Assembly (NCBI RefSeq): GCF_001507855.1
Contig: NZ_LGEN01000004.1
Span: forward strand, 86,315-150,314
Reading direction: 5' to 3'
DNA from: Halomonas sp. 54_146
Lineage (GTDB): Bacteria > Pseudomonadota > Gammaproteobacteria > Pseudomonadales > Halomonadaceae
DNA: 64,000 bases
This document shows, piece by piece, positions 26,737 through 36,311 of the stretch. The notes beneath the pieces are model-generated. The model searched no databases and was not told where the DNA came from. It was given only the letters and a program-made list of their open reading frames with translations. Positions within the stretch are counted from its first letter, which is position 1. Each line of letters opens with the position of its first letter. The translations under genes were made by a program, and so were the position numbers.

Positions 26737-28032
26737 TTAAAACGACGCCCACTCTTCAGTGTGTTGCGCTGGTTTTCTATGGTTTTCAGGGGTAAGTTTC
26801 GCTGCCGATGGCAAGGCAGCCGATGGCGTGGGGTGGCGGCTATTTGGCTGGTCTACGACTCGAAAGCGCTCTACTGCTTCGCGTAAACGAGCAGCCTCAC
26901 TTTCAAGTTCATTGGCACTGCGCGCCGCCTGCTGAACTAGCTGAGCATTTTGTTGCACCACTTGATCCATTTGTGCAACAGCCTGATTTACTTGGCCAAT
27001 ACCGCTGCTTTGCTGCTCAGACGCCGCCGCGATTTCATCCATAATGTCGCTAACACGTTGCACGGCTGCGACAAGATCTTGCATCGTTTGCCCGGCTTGA
27101 TTCACCCGTTCGGCACCGGTATCAATCTTACTGAGCGTGGTGTCAATCAGCGTGCGGATCTCTTTTGCGGCAGCAGCGCTTCGACTAGCCAAATTACGCA
27201 CCTCCTGAGCCACCACGGCAAAGCCTTTGCCATGCTCCCCCGCACGGGCCGCTTCTACCGAGGCATTCAGCGCTAAAATATTGGTTTGAAAGGCAATATT
27301 ATCAATAACAGTAACAATATCAGCCACTCGATAAGAGCTAGCGCTAATATCCTGCATGGTGTTAACAATGCCCCCTACTTGTTCACCACTACGCTGTGCT
27401 GTCAAGGTGGCACTCTGCGCCAATTGACTGGCTTGACGGGCATTATTCGCGTTGTGGCCAACCGTAGAGGCTAACTGCTCCATACTAGAAGCCGTTTCTT
27501 CTAACGAAGATGCTTGCTGTTCTGTGCGTGAAGAAAGATCGTTATTACCAGCGGCTATTTGTTGAGAGCGCTGATAAATCGATGTTCCGCTAGTACGAAC
27601 TACACCGACAGTCTGCGAGAGGGAGCCCTGCATATGTGCCATAGCAGTGTAGAGGCGCCCTATTTCATTGTTACCCGGCGAGGTAATCCGTTGGCTTAAG
27701 TCGCCCTGGGCCATACGCTCAAAATGGCCTACTAAACGATCCAGCGGGCGCAGCACATTGGCCGTCACTCCCCAGATAACCACAATCACCGTGGCGACTG
27801 TCATAAACACAATGCCTAGCAGCATCCAACGAATCGTCGCGGCAAAATCACTGAAGGCTGCTTGCTGGGTTTGCATATCGTTAGATGCTTGTACAATGGC
27901 CGCGCCATGATGCAACGCATAAAGACCGACACCACAGGCAATCAGTACAAGTATCGAAAGCGTTGCTAGCACTAGCCCCCAACTAAGACGCACCGTCATA
28001 TTATTCATCAATTGCCGCATTCGCTGTGTCAC
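26737..28032 (-). CDS. Methyl-accepting chemotaxis protein with minimal periplasmic loop
   Basis: Two membrane helices (LVLATLSILVLIACGVGLYAL and a second starting WMLLGIVFMTV) are separated by only about 30 residues, so there is almost no periplasmic ligand domain. HAMP and a complete signalling hairpin ([20 protein letters not shown]) follow; the end is EEWASF, a weak tether motif. The start is uncertain. A GTG at 28032 has GGAG 8 bases upstream and gives 431 residues; an ATG at 28089 lacks a binding site. It lies between cheW and the Aer-like gene. Confidence 0.88.
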   Translation of the reverse strand: MTQRMRQLMNNMTVRLSWGLVLATLSILVLIACGVGLYALHHGAAIVQASNDMQTQQAAFSDFAATIRWMLLGIVFMTVATVIVVIWGVTANVLRPLDRLVGHFERMAQGDLSQRITSPGNNEIGRLYTAMAHMQGSLSQTVGVVRTSGTSIYQRSQQIAAGNNDLSSRTEQQASSLEETASSMEQLASTVGHNANNARQASQLAQSATLTAQRSGEQVGGIVNTMQDISASSYRVADIVTVIDNIAFQTNILALNASVEAARAGEHGKGFAVVAQEVRNLASRSAAAAKEIRTLIDTTLSKIDTGAERVNQAGQTMQDLVAAVQRVSDIMDEIAAASEQQSSGIGQVNQAVAQMDQVVQQNAQLVQQAARSANELESEAARLREAVERFRVVDQPNSRHPTPSAALPSAAKLTPENHRKPAQHTEEWASF

Positions 28033-28137
28033 GCCCTGCTCTCCACACAACCAGCACTCCCGTGCACTTTCCTTAGCGCGAGAATGCATTTTTTAAGAAT
28101 TTTCAGCACACTTCCTTGTGCCAAGGCACTGATGAAA

Positions 28138-28635
28138 TTAGTGGCTGCTAGTACTCTCAACCAACGCCATTTCTTCGCTGGTCAGTAGCTTATCGATATC
28201 CACAAGTACCAACATACGGTCATCTAAGCTGCCTAAACCACTCAAAAAGTCAGAAGAGAGCGTCACGCCAAATTCCGGTGCAGGTTTAATCTGATCAGGG
28301 GTTAGCGTCATCACATCGGACACGCCATCAACGACGATACCCACGACCCGGTCGGCGACATTGACCACGATCACCACCGTTTGGCCACCGTATTCGACGT
28401 TCTCTAGGTGAAACTTAATACGCAGATCGACGATAGGCACAATGACGCCACGCAGATTGGTGACCCCTTTTATAAAATCAGGCGCATTGGCAATGCGAGT
28501 CACGTTTTCGTAACCACGGATTTCCTGCACTTTCAGGATATCAATGGCGTACTCTTCATCTCCCAATGAGAACACCAGAAATTCACGGTTTTCGGCTTCT
28601 GCTGCCAATACCGCTCCACTGTTTGCCTGGCTCAT
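28138..28635 (-). CDS. cheW: Chemotaxis coupling protein CheW
   Basis: CheW (165 residues) links receptors to CheA in the signalling array. Family features are [21 protein letters not shown], the receptor-contact region [16 protein letters not shown], and [12 protein letters not shown]. Its ATG overlaps the cheA stop as ATGA, so equal production with CheA is likely. Confidence 0.97.
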   Translation of the reverse strand: MSQANSGAVLAAEAENREFLVFSLGDEEYAIDILKVQEIRGYENVTRIANAPDFIKGVTNLRGVIVPIVDLRIKFHLENVEYGGQTVVIVVNVADRVVGIVVDGVSDVMTLTPDQIKPAPEFGVTLSSDFLSGLGSLDDRMLVLVDIDKLLTSEEMALVESTSSH

Positions 28636-30710
28636 GACGACTCCGCCTCCTTGTAGAATGAAAAGTTGTGATTGTTCACTACTTTTTTACCTGCTTCTTT
28701 TTTATACCGGCTTAAACGATGTAACCCGGTAATATCCAGAATTAACGCAACGCTACCATCCCCTAAAATCGTAGCCGCCGAGATACCTGGCACTTTGCGG
28801 TAATTATCTTCCAAATTTTTGACCACGACCTGCTGTTGCCCCACCAGCTCATCCACCAACATGGCATAGCGTCGACCTTCGCCTTGCACAATCACGGCGA
28901 TACTTTTGGTGGGGTCGGTAATGGCGTTCTCGACATCCAGCACTTCGTGAACGGCGATCACGGGCAGGTATTCGTCGCGCACTTTGATGACCACGTCGTC
29001 ACCTGCCATGGCGTACATATCATCTTTAGATGGCTGAAGGGACTCAAGCACCGTAGAAAGCGGCAGAATAAAGATTTCGCCGCCAACTTTAATCGACATG
29101 CCATCCAAAATGGCCAGTGTCAGCGGCAGCACGATACGGGTGTTGGTACCTTCGCCCAGCTTCGACTGAATTTCGACCCGCCCCCCCATGCTTTGGATAT
29201 TACGTTTCACCACATCCATACCAACGCCGCGACCAGACACATCCGTCACTTCTTTGGCGGTTGAGAAGCCAGGGGCAAAAATGAGCTGGAAGACGTCGTC
29301 ATCCGACATGTTGTCCGATACGCTCATGCCGTTTTCACGCGCTTTGGTGAGCAACCGGTCACGATCGATACCCGCACCATCATCACGCACTTCAATCAGA
29401 ATATTGCCGCCCTGATGCCGAGCCGACAGCGTCAATTTACCTACCCGCGGCTTGCCAATCGCTTCGCGCTCATCCGGCATTTCAATGCCGTGATCAAGGC
29501 TATTGCGCACAAGGTGTGTCAACGGATCAGTGATTCGCTCAACCAAGCTTTTATCCAGTTCGGTCGACTTACCTTCGGTAATCAGCTCAATCTCTTTGCC
29601 AAGCTTTCCGGCCGTGTCGCGCACAACGCGGGGGAAGCGACTGAAAACGAATTCCATGGGGATCATACGAATCGACATGACCGCTTCTTGGAGGTCGCGA
29701 GCATTACGCTGCAATAGGCTCATACCATTTTGCAGCGAGCTATTACCCACTGACTGGTCCTCCAAATCGCTGACCGTTTGATCAAGCATCGACTGGGTAA
29801 TAATTAACTCGCCTACCAAGTTGATAATTTGATCAACCTTATCAACCGATACACGAATTGATGAGGACTCGGCGGCGGCTTTTTTAGGCTTTTCTTTAGC
29901 GCTGCTTTTGGCAGGATTCGCCTGAGGCGACGCTTTAGGAGCTGGCGCTGCTGGCGTTTCAGCCAGGGTTGCAGGAGCATCCGCCTGAGGAGCATTTGGT
30001 TTTGCAGCGCTTTCGACGGCGGTAATTGATATCTGATCAGGCTCGATAATAAAGCACATGACTGCTTCAATATCGTCGGCACTGTCGCTGCTTTTGAGCG
30101 TTACCTCATAGCGTTTCTCATCCCCAGATTGCGCCAGCACGTCACCCAACTGTTCTAACTCTTCGACCAGTAAGATGCGGTCTTTTTCATTGACATTAAG
30201 CAGTACAACCAGCAGATGAGCTCCCTCATCTGATGCTTCAGCATCGCTCTCAGCACTAGAAGAGGGCGCTAACGATGCTTTTGCTGGAGCAGCGGGTACA
30301 GTTGGTGCATCTAACTGCTCGCCAATCTCATCCAGGGCAATTTGCTGCAGCGTTTGGCAAATTCGCTCGAACGCTTCTTGATTCGGCTCCTCTTCGCTGC
30401 GATAGGCATCGAGTTGCTCATGCATGATGTCTTTAGCCTCTAAAAAAGTGTCTACGAGGTCTGCCCGCAGCGTTAATTCGCCTTTACGTGCGTAATCGAG
30501 AAGGTTTTCCAGAATGTGCGTGGTTTTTTGTAATACGGTAAAACCAAAGGTTCCCGCGCCCCCCTTGATAGAATGGGCGGCGCGGAAAATAGCATTAAGC
30601 TGTTCGCTGTCGGGGTCATCAACATCCAGTTCCAACAGGTGCTGCTCCATATCCGACAGCAGCTCTTCAGCCTCTTCAAAAAAGGTGTCAAAAAAATCTG
30701 CTATATCCAT
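28632..30710 (-). CDS. cheA: Chemotaxis histidine kinase CheA
   Basis: CheA (692 residues) autophosphorylates in response to receptors and passes phosphate to CheY and CheB. Domains are: HPt (1-105) with His46 in [15 protein letters not shown]; a CheY/CheB-binding P2 region (about 165-225); a Pro/Ala/Lys linker; a dimerisation domain (from about 285, [19 protein letters not shown]); an ATPase domain with N box [19 protein letters not shown] and [10 protein letters not shown]; and a C-terminal CheW-like domain. It lies 42 bases after motB. Confidence 0.97.
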   Translation of the reverse strand: MDIADFFDTFFEEAEELLSDMEQHLLELDVDDPDSEQLNAIFRAAHSIKGGAGTFGFTVLQKTTHILENLLDYARKGELTLRADLVDTFLEAKDIMHEQLDAYRSEEEPNQEAFERICQTLQQIALDEIGEQLDAPTVPAAPAKASLAPSSSAESDAEASDEGAHLLVVLLNVNEKDRILLVEELEQLGDVLAQSGDEKRYEVTLKSSDSADDIEAVMCFIIEPDQISITAVESAAKPNAPQADAPATLAETPAAPAPKASPQANPAKSSAKEKPKKAAAESSSIRVSVDKVDQIINLVGELIITQSMLDQTVSDLEDQSVGNSSLQNGMSLLQRNARDLQEAVMSIRMIPMEFVFSRFPRVVRDTAGKLGKEIELITEGKSTELDKSLVERITDPLTHLVRNSLDHGIEMPDEREAIGKPRVGKLTLSARHQGGNILIEVRDDGAGIDRDRLLTKARENGMSVSDNMSDDDVFQLIFAPGFSTAKEVTDVSGRGVGMDVVKRNIQSMGGRVEIQSKLGEGTNTRIVLPLTLAILDGMSIKVGGEIFILPLSTVLESLQPSKDDMYAMAGDDVVIKVRDEYLPVIAVHEVLDVENAITDPTKSIAVIVQGEGRRYAMLVDELVGQQQVVVKNLEDNYRKVPGISAATILGDGSVALILDITGLHRLSRYKKEAGKKVVNNHNFSFYKEAESS

Positions 30711-30752
30711 TCACCGCTCCACCCTTAACGTCGCTTTTATGAAAGGCTTTGA

Positions 30753-31676
30753 TCACTCTGCGTCTTGCGCTAGAGGCTCGTCTTGTTGTGTTTCTGCTGG
30801 CGCTTCAGCTGAGGTAGCCGGTAATGAAGCATTTGCGCCCATAACGGCTGGGTTGCGTATTGCGTCGGCAATTTCCGGCAGTAGCACCACCAGCTCAATA
30901 CGCCGATTGACAGGGTCTGTGGGCTCAGTCTCAGGTAACAGCACTCGATCCGCAAAGCCTGATACGCGCAACAATTGACCTGGGTCAAACCCGCCAGCAA
31001 TAAGCTCACGACGCGAGGCATTAGCGCGGTCGTTTGAAAGCTCCCAATTACTGTACCCACGGTAGCCGCCAGCGTAAGGAACGCTGTCCGTGTGGCCACT
31101 TATGCTTAACTCATTAGGGAGTTCATTAAGTAACGGCGCTATAGTGCGTAGCAAACTGCGCATATAGGGTGCGACTTGATCACTACCCAGCTCAAACATA
31201 GGTCGCTGGTCAGTATCAAACAGCTGGATACGCAGCCCTTCATGGGTCAAGTCAAAGCGCATTTGCGAGCGTAATTGACGTAGCTCTGGATCAAGCTCGA
31301 TGGCCCGCTCAATACGCTCTTGAACTTCCATAAAGAAGCGCCTTTCCTGCATGCTTGGGCGGGTACGCTGGAGGGTATCAATACGCGCCCGCTCACCTTC
31401 GCTATGCGTAGGATCAGGCCCGCCACCTGGAATCACACTCGTACTGCCAGCACGATCACCACCGGTGATGGCGGTAACAAGCGGGGTGCTAAAATAATCG
31501 GCCACGCCACGCCGTTCTTCCTCGCTGGCAATACTTAAAATCCATAGCACTAAGAAAAAGGCCATCAAAGCGGTCATAAAGTCCGCTAATGCAATTTTCC
31601 ATGCGCCGCCGTGGTGAGCATGAACGACTTTTTTGCGTCGTATGACAATCGGACGCTTGTCACCCCCCTTACTCAT
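30753..31676 (-). CDS. motB: Flagellar motor stator protein MotB (enteric type)
   Basis: MotB (307 residues) anchors the stator to peptidoglycan and carries the proton-binding Asp in the single membrane helix (WKIALADFMTALMAFFLVLW, about residues 28-47), very close to enteric MotB. The OmpA-like domain contains ISGHTDSVPY, NWELSNDRANA and NRRIELVVLL. The basic N-terminus (RRKKVVHAHHGG) is also typical. The ATG overlaps the motA stop by 4 bases. Confidence 0.96.
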   Translation of the reverse strand: MSKGGDKRPIVIRRKKVVHAHHGGAWKIALADFMTALMAFFLVLWILSIASEEERRGVADYFSTPLVTAITGGDRAGSTSVIPGGGPDPTHSEGERARIDTLQRTRPSMQERRFFMEVQERIERAIELDPELRQLRSQMRFDLTHEGLRIQLFDTDQRPMFELGSDQVAPYMRSLLRTIAPLLNELPNELSISGHTDSVPYAGGYRGYSNWELSNDRANASRRELIAGGFDPGQLLRVSGFADRVLLPETEPTDPVNRRIELVVLLPEIADAIRNPAVMGANASLPATSAEAPAETQQDEPLAQDAE

Positions 31677-32542
31677 GCGTTACCGGCCTTTTTTACATCC
31701 CTAACGTACTCTTCAAGCTCTGCAAAGGTGGGGCGCTCGGCGGTGTAAAGTGCTTTACGGCCAAATTCAACGGCTAACTGTGGTGCGTAACCATGCAAGC
31801 TCGCCAGCAATGTAATCCGAATGCATTGCAGCATCTTTTCAGCTTCTTTAGCCTGTCGTTGGGCATAGCTAGCAATTGGGTTGATAAAACCATAACCCAT
31901 CAATATACCCAGGAATGTTCCTACTAAAGCGTGAGCAATCATTTCACCCATTTGATCTGGGCTAGCGTCGGCATAGGTTAGCGTTTTAACCACACCCATT
32001 ACCGCCGCTACAATACCGAATGCAGGCATGGCATCACCAACTTTAGCGATCGCATCAATGGGTATGTGGGCTTCTTGCTCAAAGACCTCTATTTCATGCA
32101 GCATCAGCTCATCAATCTCCATGGGCTCCATACCGCCGCTTACCATTAAGCGCAAGTAATCGGTGAGGAAATTCATGATATGAGGGTCTGCTAATACGTC
32201 AGGATGTTCTTGGAATAGAGGGCTTTCTTGCGGATTATCAATATCGCGTTCGATACCAAGCATACCTTCACGACGAATTTTGGACAGCAGCTTGTACTGA
32301 AGTGCCATTAGCTCCATGTAAAGGGCTTTGTTGTATTTCTTTGTTCGCTTAAGCCTAGGCAGCACCTTAAATGTTGCTTTGATCGCTTTGATGTTGTTAG
32401 CAGCAATAAATGCACCAACACCAGCCCCGCCAATAATAAGTAGCTCAAATGGTTGGTACAAAGGGCCTAAGCTGCCCCCTGCCAGCACATAGCCACCGAA
32501 CACGGATAGCAATACGATTACATAGCCTAAAGGTATCAGCAC
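31673..32542 (-). CDS. motA: Flagellar motor stator protein MotA (enteric type)
   Basis: MotA (289 residues) is the ring subunit of the proton-driven stator. It tracks the enteric protein end to end: GGYVLAGGSLGPLYQPFELL, GDAMPAFGIVAAVMGVV, ALVGTFLGILMGYGFINP, HGYAPQLAVEFGRKALYTAERP. Four membrane helices and a cytoplasmic loop are evident. The start is GTG with AGGA 8 bases upstream. The gene follows flhC after 252 bases, as in the enteric flhDC-motAB-che arrangement. Confidence 0.97.
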   Translation of the reverse strand: MLIPLGYVIVLLSVFGGYVLAGGSLGPLYQPFELLIIGGAGVGAFIAANNIKAIKATFKVLPRLKRTKKYNKALYMELMALQYKLLSKIRREGMLGIERDIDNPQESPLFQEHPDVLADPHIMNFLTDYLRLMVSGGMEPMEIDELMLHEIEVFEQEAHIPIDAIAKVGDAMPAFGIVAAVMGVVKTLTYADASPDQMGEMIAHALVGTFLGILMGYGFINPIASYAQRQAKEAEKMLQCIRITLLASLHGYAPQLAVEFGRKALYTAERPTFAELEEYVRDVKKAGNA

Positions 32543-32794
32543 AAGCAGGATCCTTGCGGTATTTAGTATTAAGTAAGGGAACCAACGCTTAGCCAGCTAG
32601 TCTGATATTTAAGAGCTGTTCCCTGCCAAGCACAAACTAGCTCCATCATACTAGGGCGTGAGTGCTTTTTAATGAAAAAGTATCAATCGGTTTTATAGCT
32701 ATCTACGTCGATGCAATGATGTTTTATTGTCAGTCGTCCATCACTATGTCTTATACCTTAATTCCCGCCGCACGTAGTGTTCTTATCGTGGATG
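32543..32794 (-). other. flhC-motA intergenic region
   Basis: This 252-base stretch must hold the leader of motA. No good sigma-28 site was found (nearest is a poor ACCGAT around 32690), and no strong terminator after flhC. The AT-only inverted repeat at 32665-32680 is too weak to call. A FlhDC-dependent promoter is possible but was not resolved. Confidence 0.4.
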
Positions 32795-33337
32795 TCATAT
32801 TTTTTCACCATCGTGTTGCTGTGATTTACGCGTTTTACCCGCTCGGGAGGGTGGTTGGCATATACCACACACATAGTGCTGAGCTGGGCTATGTGCATGC
32901 GCAACGAACTTACCGCTACAGCGCGTGCATCGATTAAGCTGAAGCAGGTCACTCTCAAAAAAGCGCACCAATGTCCAAGCACGCGTTAACCCAAGTACTG
33001 GCTCCACATTTTCAAGCGACATTTGCTCATCATAAAGACGATATGCTTTTACGAATGCATCAATACGCTCACAGCTAGCTGCATCTTTCAGGCTTACATA
33101 GATGTTGTAAAACAGTGACGAATGAACATTGGGCAGCCAAGTAATGAACCAGTCGGTGGAGAATGGCAGCATACCTTTTGGCGGCGACATGCCACGCACT
33201 TCCTTATACAGCTTAATTAAACGTGTGCGACTCAATTCAGTTTCTGTTTCGAGCACCTGCAATCGCGCACCTAGCTCAATCAACTCTATAGCCAGCTGCA
33301 CTTGGTGCATCTCATCGACCAAGCTTTTCTGGCTCAC
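32795..33337 (-). CDS. flhC: Flagellar transcriptional activator FlhC
   Basis: FlhC (180 residues) with FlhD forms the hetero-hexameric master activator of flagellar class 2 promoters. The zinc-binding cysteines lie at 137, 140, 157 and 160 (CTRC and CGIC), the same numbering as in E. coli. LYKEVRGMSPPKGMLPFSTDWF and VEPVLGLTRAWTLVRFF also match the family. The start is GTG overlapping the flhD stop (GTGA), with GGAG upstream. The C-terminal tail is polar and variable. Confidence 0.95.
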   Translation of the reverse strand: MSQKSLVDEMHQVQLAIELIELGARLQVLETETELSRTRLIKLYKEVRGMSPPKGMLPFSTDWFITWLPNVHSSLFYNIYVSLKDAASCERIDAFVKAYRLYDEQMSLENVEPVLGLTRAWTLVRFFESDLLQLNRCTRCSGKFVAHAHSPAQHYVCGICQPPSRAGKTRKSQQHDGEKI

Positions 33338-33666
33338 TTCTCCTCTCCTGACGGCATTGGCTCAAACGGTTCACAGGCAAGCAACAGCGAAGCATGCAAA
33401 CCTGCCAACCCTTGGTCACGAGGATTATCAGTGAGCTGACGAAGGCGTTCAGCGCTCGTTTGACTAAATCGGCAAAGCAACTGGCTCGTACGGGCCAATT
33501 TCGTCAGCTGTCGAGCATTAAGCGACACAATCAGCTCGGCAACATCGCTGCCTATTTTTAAGCGAAACATGGCAGCCTCGCGGTCTTCATCGAGCAAGCG
33601 CTGTGCCAGAAGCAGATACGCTAAGTTTATTTCCTGAATTTCGTCGAGAAAGTTGGTTTGACTCAT
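33334..33666 (-). CDS. flhD: Flagellar transcriptional activator FlhD
   Basis: FlhD (110 residues) is the partner of FlhC. FLDEIQEINLAYLLLAQRLL and EDREAAMFRLKIG match the family core (enteric: IYDLNLSYLLLAQRLI, REKASAMFRLGI), followed by the helix-turn-helix-like part with LARTSQLLCRF. It is immediately before flhC with a 4-base overlap. The 106-base gap upstream is the likely site of the master operon promoter unless it is read through from flhX. Confidence 0.94.
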   Translation of the reverse strand: MSQTNFLDEIQEINLAYLLLAQRLLDEDREAAMFRLKIGSDVAELIVSLNARQLTKLARTSQLLCRFSQTSAERLRQLTDNPRDQGLAGLHASLLLACEPFEPMPSGEEK

Positions 33667-33704
33667 GATGTCCCATTGAACGACTCAGGCGCGATACCGT
33701 GACC

Positions 33705-33710
33705 ATTATA
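33705..33710 (-). promoter_or_regulatory. Possible -10 element of the flhDC promoter
   Basis: The minus strand reads TATAAT here, 39 bases before the flhD ATG. The -35 at 17 bases spacing is TAAAAA, far from consensus, which would suit an activator-dependent promoter. Tentative. Confidence 0.35.
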
Positions 33711-33772
33711 CTGACGCCATTAATGATTTTTTATTACCTATCCTCATGGTTGCATACAATGTCTGTAATTGG

Positions 33773-34066
33773 CTACTCGGGCCTATCACGGTGACGCACC
33801 CCTTCCCCTGATAATTCAAACACCCACACCAGCAGCTCTGCGACAATTTGGTAGAGGCTCGCCGGTATTTCCGCATCTAAATCTAGCTGCATTAGCAGCG
33901 CCACCAGCTCAGGCGCATCATGCACGTAAATACCCTGGCGCTGTGCTTCCGCCATAATGCGTTCGGCCAAATCCCCATAGCCCTTTGCCACCACTCGGGG
34001 GGCACGGTCATTGTCTTGATAGGCCAATGCAACGGCTTGGCGGCGGCGATCACCCGGAGTAGCCAT
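33773..34066 (-). CDS. FlhB C-terminal-domain paralogue (FlhX/EscU type)
   Basis: The 97-residue product corresponds to the cytoplasmic domain of FlhB after the NPTH motif (AVALAYQDNDRAPRVVAKGYGDLAERI, DAPELVALLMQLDLDAEIPASLYQIVAELLVWVF). There are no membrane helices and no NPTH. Proteins of this type can partly replace the cleaved FlhB C-terminal piece in some bacteria. The ATG at 34066 has GGAGG 7 bases upstream and overlaps the preceding FliK-like gene by 17 bases. A longer start at 34096 is not favoured. Confidence 0.87.
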   Translation of the reverse strand: MATPGDRRRQAVALAYQDNDRAPRVVAKGYGDLAERIMAEAQRQGIYVHDAPELVALLMQLDLDAEIPASLYQIVAELLVWVFELSGEGVRHRDRPE

Positions 34067-35348
34067 GCGTTTCCTCCGCTTCGATATAACGTGCACGCAG
34101 CTGGACGTTTTGTAAGTCTAAAGCACTCAGGCGCTTCTCTAACGCAGGCAATCCAGCTTCAATGCGCTGATAGGCGTGATCGCTTTCTGTTGTAAAATCA
34201 ATGTGCAATACGTTTTTATAAAGCCATAAAGAGGCGCTGAATGAACCTAGCTGGGGAACATCTAGCTGCATTTCAGAGCGCCAACCCCCGTCTGGCTCAC
34301 CCTCTTGCTGCTTGCCCTCTTGCCCTTCTTCACGAGCAGGCAGGTTGATCACTAGCGCCATAAAAATACCGGCCCAGACATCTCCCTCCCATCGAATGGT
34401 CGGCATCACCAGCATTTCAAGCTGCTGGCGCACCAGGTTCTGCAGGCTTTCATGAACGATATCGCGGGCGGGGCGGTTAGCGATCAGCTCATTCATCTCT
34501 CTTGCCTGGCTATACTCGGCTCTTGCTTGGTTACTCTCACGCCCCTCGCCTGTTGCCATAGCAGCCATAGGTGCAGGCGCAGCAGGGTTGTTCTGGGCGG
34601 GTGCAGCACCTTGCGCGGAACCAGCCGGGGAGGAAGCCGCGGCTTGCGCGCTGGTCGCAACACCAGGGCGAGCTAGCCCATTTTCATGAGCCATTGGCAC
34701 TAAGGGTACATTGGGCAGAATAGACATCCCCCCTTGGCCACCTGTTTGCGCGCTTGGCATCGCCCATGGCACCAACCCCGTCAGCGAGGAGGTTAGCCCA
34801 AGACTACTGGGCAGAAGCGGCGCTAACGGGCGCGGGCCCGACTGCATCTGAGGTTCGTTTAATAACTGCTGGCGGCTACCCTCGCCTTGAAACCAGCGTT
34901 TTAGATGCGATTCATAAAACAGCCCGCTGTCGCGAATGCTCGCTTCTAAGCGTGTCGCTACCGTACTTGCGCTAGGCGTTTCTTGACTGGCAATCAAAGG
35001 CGCTTCAGGTCGCATCACTGAAGGGGGAGCGGGAAAACGCAATAGAACGTCAGCAATAGTGCGGGCAGCAGGGCTGAAATGTGTCTGCGTAGACCCAGGC
35101 GGGGAAGGTAAGGCATCGCCGCGCGGAAGCGTTCGCCCGCCATCCAAGGGTACGGGCGAACGCTTGAGATCACTTAATGGAGTAGAAGCCCGCCCATCTA
35201 GGCTAGCATCACCCATCACCGCTCGCGGCCCTTCGCCTGGTGGAACGGGCTTAACTGCCTGACTCAACGCCCGCTGCAGCGACACCTCGCCTTGTCGCCC
35301 AAGCACTTGGTTCAAGAGCGTATCAATGAGAGGTGTAATGCCGCTCAC
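34050..35348 (-). CDS. Second FliK-like hook-length control protein
   Basis: The 432-residue protein has a Pro/Ala/Ser-rich N-terminal half and a C-terminal region resembling the Flg_hook domain of FliK (MQLDVPQLGSFSASLWLYKNVLHIDFTTES). It is clearly different from the FliK at 44876-46534, which lies in its usual place in the fliF-R cluster. The position after fliT and before the FlhB-like gene recalls the fliS-fliT-fliK-flhB-like order known from betaproteobacteria. The start is GTG overlapping the fliT stop (GTGA). Whether it measures hooks or assists export is open. Confidence 0.78.
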   Translation of the reverse strand: MSGITPLIDTLLNQVLGRQGEVSLQRALSQAVKPVPPGEGPRAVMGDASLDGRASTPLSDLKRSPVPLDGGRTLPRGDALPSPPGSTQTHFSPAARTIADVLLRFPAPPSVMRPEAPLIASQETPSASTVATRLEASIRDSGLFYESHLKRWFQGEGSRQQLLNEPQMQSGPRPLAPLLPSSLGLTSSLTGLVPWAMPSAQTGGQGGMSILPNVPLVPMAHENGLARPGVATSAQAAASSPAGSAQGAAPAQNNPAAPAPMAAMATGEGRESNQARAEYSQAREMNELIANRPARDIVHESLQNLVRQQLEMLVMPTIRWEGDVWAGIFMALVINLPAREEGQEGKQQEGEPDGGWRSEMQLDVPQLGSFSASLWLYKNVLHIDFTTESDHAYQRIEAGLPALEKRLSALDLQNVQLRARYIEAEETHGYSG

Positions 35349-35755
35349 GTTGACTCCGTTGAGCCAGTATCATCTGAAGAATATGACGCCGCTGCATTTT
35401 GTTGAGGCGCGTAGGCACGGTGTAAGTCTCGCTGACGCTGCGTTACGCCAATAAGCTTGCCTAACTCATCACGGCGAGCTAACAAGTGACGCCGAATATC
35501 GACATCGTGCTCAAGAATACTCTCAAGCAACTCTGCTTTACGCTGCTGGGCCGGTACATCAAGCACAACGGTTGCGTCTAATTCGCGCAGCTGTTCAACC
35601 AGTACAACATAGCTTGTACGCTGATCAATTAGCTCTGCCCACTGCTCAGCATTGGCAAGTTCGTGCATGTACTCAACGCGACTCAATAGCGTCTCATAAT
35701 TTTCTAGCAGCGCTTGTTGAGAGCTTTGCCCATGAGCGGTTGTAGAAGCTGACAT
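35345..35755 (-). CDS. fliT: Flagellar chaperone FliT
   Basis: FliT (136 residues) is a small helical export chaperone for the cap protein FliD and, in enterics, a brake on FlhDC. The sequence is predicted helical throughout (LLENYETLLSRVEYMHELA, DVDIRRHLLARRDELGKLI). The ATG at 35755 has GAGG 5 bases upstream and starts 7 bases after the fliS stop; a longer frame exists but overlaps fliS. The call rests mainly on size, composition and position. FliD is not encoded in the window. Confidence 0.82.
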   Translation of the reverse strand: MSASTTAHGQSSQQALLENYETLLSRVEYMHELANAEQWAELIDQRTSYVVLVEQLRELDATVVLDVPAQQRKAELLESILEHDVDIRRHLLARRDELGKLIGVTQRQRDLHRAYAPQQNAAASYSSDDTGSTEST

Positions 35756-35762
35756 AATGGCC

Positions 35763-36179
35763 TCACGCACTCTGCTGTTGACCGATATCACGCCATGCTG
35801 ACGCGATGTCTTCAAGCAATTGCTCAGCCTGGTTCAAGCTCTCTTCATCATTACGCAGGTTGGCCGCCAATAGCAGGCGTACAATATAGTCGTAGAGTGA
35901 CGCTAAACGCTCGGCAATTTCACCGCCTTGTTCTTGATCAAGAGCAGCAGCAAGGCCGTTATTGACGATATCTAACGCTTTCGATATCGACTTCCCTTTC
36001 TCAGATATATTGCCCGCCTGCATATGAATGCGTGCAGCCCGAATAGCCGCTTGGGCACCGTCAAACAACATCACGATTAACTGATGAGGGTCTGCCGACA
36101 TCACTCCACTTTCTACGCCGACACGCGCATAAGCATTAGCTCCCCGACCATAGGCGGCGCCACCGCGAGAGTAAGTCAT
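35763..36179 (-). CDS. fliS: Flagellin export chaperone FliS
   Basis: FliS (138 residues) binds flagellin in the cytosol and prevents early polymerisation. AYARVGVESGVMSADPHQLIVMLFDGA and the following helices (KSISKALDIVNNGLAAALD, LYDYIVRLLLAANL) match the family. A strong sigma-28 promoter lies upstream at 36282-36308, so fliS, fliT and the FliK-like and FlhB-like genes are probably late genes. No flagellin gene is present in the window. Confidence 0.95.
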   Translation of the reverse strand: MTYSRGGAAYGRGANAYARVGVESGVMSADPHQLIVMLFDGAQAAIRAARIHMQAGNISEKGKSISKALDIVNNGLAAALDQEQGGEIAERLASLYDYIVRLLLAANLRNDEESLNQAEQLLEDIASAWRDIGQQQSA

Positions 36180-36281
36180 AAGCGGAACTCCTGTACGTGA
36201 ATTTACAACCGCGTTAAAGCGGAGTAGCCACGACTATTAAGTGTTTAAAATAATTAGCGAACTTCGCTCTGCTATAAGTAT

Positions 36282-36308
36282 GTATCGGCGCGAAATAGGC
36301 GGACTTTA
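36282..36308 (-). promoter_or_regulatory. FliA (sigma-28) promoter of fliS
   Basis: The minus strand has TAAA (36308-36305), 15 bases, then GCCGATAC (36289-36282), matching TAAA-N15-GCCGATAA with one difference. It lies about 100 bases before the fliS ATG and just downstream of the A-tract repeats. Confidence 0.88.
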
Positions 36309-36311
36309 ACG

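Noticed and set aside
32665..32680. Terminator after flhC
   Set aside because: The inverted repeat CTTTTT/AAAAAG is only six A/T-rich pairs with a 4-base loop, too weak to count as an intrinsic terminator.
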